In this document: positions 49,384 through 51,001 of the stretch, piece after piece
How positions within the stretch are numbered: position 1 is the first letter of the stretch
Layout of the letters: each line of letters starts with the position of its first letter
Assembly: GCA_964550895.1 (NCBI GenBank)
Contig: CAZKAP010000024.1
Span: forward strand, 1 to 51,001
Length of the DNA: 51,001 nt
Direction of reading: 5' to 3'
DNA from: CAZKAP01 sp964550895
Lineage (GTDB): Bacteria; Bacteroidota; Bacteroidia; Flavobacteriales; Flavobacteriaceae
The notes under the pieces: generated by a model
What the model saw: the letters and a program-made list of their open reading frames with translations, nothing else
Databases searched by the model: none
Told to the model about the DNA's origin: nothing
Translations under genes and position numbers: made by a program

Positions 49384-51001
49384 ATGCGAGCCGGTACAGT
49401 GCAGAATCGTTTCTGTCACGCTGTGGTTTTAGCTACCCTGCTTTTATGGCATTTCCCTATCCATGCAAGCGGACTAACCCTGAGTACCCACGGCGGTGAA
49501 GATCCCATCCTTACCACGAGCCCTTGGTTTACCACCATAATCAACGGAGCCGATCAGACCGTTACATGCCCTAATGACGGGAGTACGTTGTCCAAGTTCT
49601 TCCTTTGCGGAACGAGCGATACGCGAACGCTCAACCTGTCGGTTTCCGGTAGTTCCTATGAATGGCAACGGCTGGATCCCAATACCTGCGCACCCACGGT
49701 TGTAGAAGATTGCCCCACGATCAATACATCATGCAATTGGAATAGCGTTGGCAGCGGCCCGACCTACACCTTGAACGCCCCCGGGGAGTACCGGGTACGG
49801 GTAGACGGCGGGACCTTCTATTACTTTAAGGCCAGCCAGAATCCACTCAATCCTCAGATCGTTTTCGAGAATATCAGCTGCGGCACACCCGGAAGCGTCG
49901 AAGTAGTGAATGTACCTCAGGGCTATGAATACAGTCTGAACAGTCCATCGGGTCCCTACCAGCAAGACCCCTTTTTCACCATAACCACGGGGGGCACGTA
50001 TCGGGTTTATGTACGCCTTCAGAATGTTGCGGCCAGTGCCTGTGTCTTTCCATCTAACGAGGTAACCGTGCAGGAGCTCAGCATGACCGCCAGCGCATCC
50101 TTTACGGACATCTTGTGCAGCGGTGACCAGGGAAGCATATCGGTTCAGGTTGGGGGGGTACCCGGTTTCTATACCTACAGGCTGGTACGAAACGGGGTGA
50201 CCGTGGACACCTTCGGACCCGATGCCACCGACTCGTATACCTTTTCCAATGTGGGGCCCGGCGACTACGAAGTCCGCATCTCCACCAATACCTGTTCCCT
50301 GACCCTGGATGCAGACGGTTCCGGTAATCCGCTGCAGATCGGGGGAGGCATCAGTCCCCTGGAGGTATCCGCCAGTACCAACGATAGTTTTGGCTGTGGC
50401 CTGAGCTCCGTCCAGGTCAATGTACTCGCTACGGGCGGAACATCACCTTACCGGTATAGTTTGGACGGAGGGTCCAGTTTTGCTGGAACCTTTGGAGGAA
50501 CTACGGCCTTTAATGTAAGTGGTCCGGGAACCTACGACATATTGGTGGAGGATGCCAACGGCTGCCGTGACAGCGGTTCAGTCGAAGTCCTTGACATACC
50601 CCCACCCGTATTCTCACTAAGTGCCACCGACTCGGACTGCGGGGGTGCCAGCAGTGGACAAATCAGCGTAATGGTACCGAATTCCCTGGGGTATAACATT
50701 ACCTACAGCATCGATTCCGGAGCAAATTACCAGAGTAGTCCGACCTTTTCCAACCTTTTCCCGGGTACCTATACCGTGTTATTGCGTTACGAGCAGAACG
50801 GATTCAGCTGTGTGGCACCCGCCCAGAGCATCACGGTGAATTCCCCTGCCAGTATCGATGCCCAGGCCGTGGAACTGGGAAGACCGTCCTGTACAAACCC
50901 GACCGGGGGTTCCCTGAGAATCGAATGGCTCAGCGGTGGGGTACCTCCCTTCGAGTACAGTATAGGTGCGGGTTTTGGGACCAATCCCGATTTTTCCAAC
51001 C
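49384..51001 (+). CDS. Large secreted Cys-repeat protein, SprB-like (3' end outside window)
   Basis: Read directly from the plus strand: an ATG at 49384 opens a frame still open at the window edge (539 codons). A signal peptide covers about residues 1-30 (VVLATLLLWHFPIHA). The rest is low in charge and rich in Gly, Ser, Thr and Asn. From about residue 160 at least five repeat units of 79-93 residues follow, each with a Cys near its start (residues 166, 245, 338, 419 and 503), then a strand and a YxYSLDGG or TYTV pattern. These resemble SprB repeats of flavobacterial gliding adhesins sent out by type IX secretion; the C-terminal sorting domain would lie outside. Confidence 0.85.
   Translation, partial: MRAGTVQNRFCHAVVLATLLLWHFPIHASGLTLSTHGGEDPILTTSPWFTTIINGADQTVTCPNDGSTLSKFFLCGTSDTRTLNLSVSGSSYEWQRLDPNTCAPTVVEDCPTINTSCNWNSVGSGPTYTLNAPGEYRVRVDGGTFYYFKASQNPLNPQIVFENISCGTPGSVEVVNVPQGYEYSLNSPSGPYQQDPFFTITTGGTYRVYVRLQNVAASACVFPSNEVTVQELSMTASASFTDILCSGDQGSISVQVGGVPGFYTYRLVRNGVTVDTFGPDATDSYTFSNVGPGDYEVRISTNTCSLTLDADGSGNPLQIGGGISPLEVSASTNDSFGCGLSSVQVNVLATGGTSPYRYSLDGGSSFAGTFGGTTAFNVSGPGTYDILVEDANGCRDSGSVEVLDIPPPVFSLSATDSDCGGASSGQISVMVPNSLGYNITYSIDSGANYQSSPTFSNLFPGTYTVLLRYEQNGFSCVAPAQSITVNSPASIDAQAVELGRPSCTNPTGGSLRIEWLSGGVPPFEYSIGAGFGTNPDFSN

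Noticed and set aside
1..51001. Mobile elements, CRISPR, tRNA and rRNA
   Set aside because: I looked for transposase motifs, repeated spacer arrays, tRNA-like cloverleaf sequences and rRNA signatures in the gaps and found none. Gaps are mostly under 150 bases.

Overview
The window is a gene-dense chromosomal segment from a member of the Bacteroidota, most likely family Flavobacteriaceae. The evidence is a GldI-type gliding lipoprotein, a secreted Cys-containing repeat protein of the SprB kind, the long Bacteroidota form of signal peptidase I, an OstA-like protein, a DUF5683 protein beside parAB, two neighbouring rhomboids, WbqC, lipoproteins with short Cys lipoboxes, and several upstream boxes matching the Bacteroidota -7 element TAnnTTTG. 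By eye the base composition is above 50% GC, high for the family; a Robiginitalea-like genus would fit, but that is a guess. I see no rRNA, tRNA, CRISPR, insertion sequence or phage gene. About 41 protein genes are supported, one cut by each window edge.

Layout. 1-3357 (minus): two tandem DUF368 membrane proteins (family of the undecaprenyl-phosphate translocase PopT) and a long TPR protein. 3468-10265 (minus): a tightly packed run rel (ppGpp synthetase/hydrolase), fur-like regulator, purA, an OstA-like protein and a class III aminotransferase. 10350-19428 (minus): an RNA methyltransferase; two amidohydrolase genes containing three amidohydrolase modules, of which only one keeps the metal ligands; a DUF3810 metalloprotease-like membrane protein; a cyclophilin-FKBP fusion lipoprotein; GldI; and an NrnA-like DHH phosphoesterase. 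19500-21024 (plus): a PhoD-like lipoprotein and ndk. 21068-22892 (minus): recF, a small lipoprotein and a DciA-like DUF721 protein joined by ATGA overlaps. 22992-29173 (plus): TPR membrane protein, ribH, a small membrane protein, mutL, two rhomboids and an EEP-family phosphatase. 29154-34776 (minus): parA, parB, DUF5683, dapB, lepB, WbqC.

34936-43210 holds a methylmalonyl-CoA module in two divergent operons. On the minus strand udk, an FtsB/DivIC-like gene and both subunits of methylmalonyl-CoA mutase lie within a few bases of each other. On the plus strand are a biotin carrier, a biotin carboxylase and a carboxyltransferase of the propionyl-CoA carboxylase type. Together they could convert propionyl-CoA to succinyl-CoA; the epimerase and the MeaB chaperone are not in the window. 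The 391-base gap between the two operons is the only long stretch without a gene and carries several perfect inverted repeats.

43296-48103 is a cell-wall recycling module: AmpG-like permease, NagZ-like GH3 glycosidase and AnmK on the minus strand, divergent from MurQ, giving a near-complete route from anhydro-muropeptides to GlcNAc-6-phosphate. A PQQ-type sugar dehydrogenase lipoprotein follows. The right end is the start of a large secreted protein with Cys-containing repeats.

Most of the content is conserved core. I found no clear evidence of a wholly new multi-gene system. The parts most worth a second look are the inactivated amidohydrolase modules, the paired DUF368 paralogues, the perfect dyad across the ribH-operon promoter, the terminator and near-leaderless promoter ahead of parA, and the repeat-rich 39.3-39.7 kb gap.
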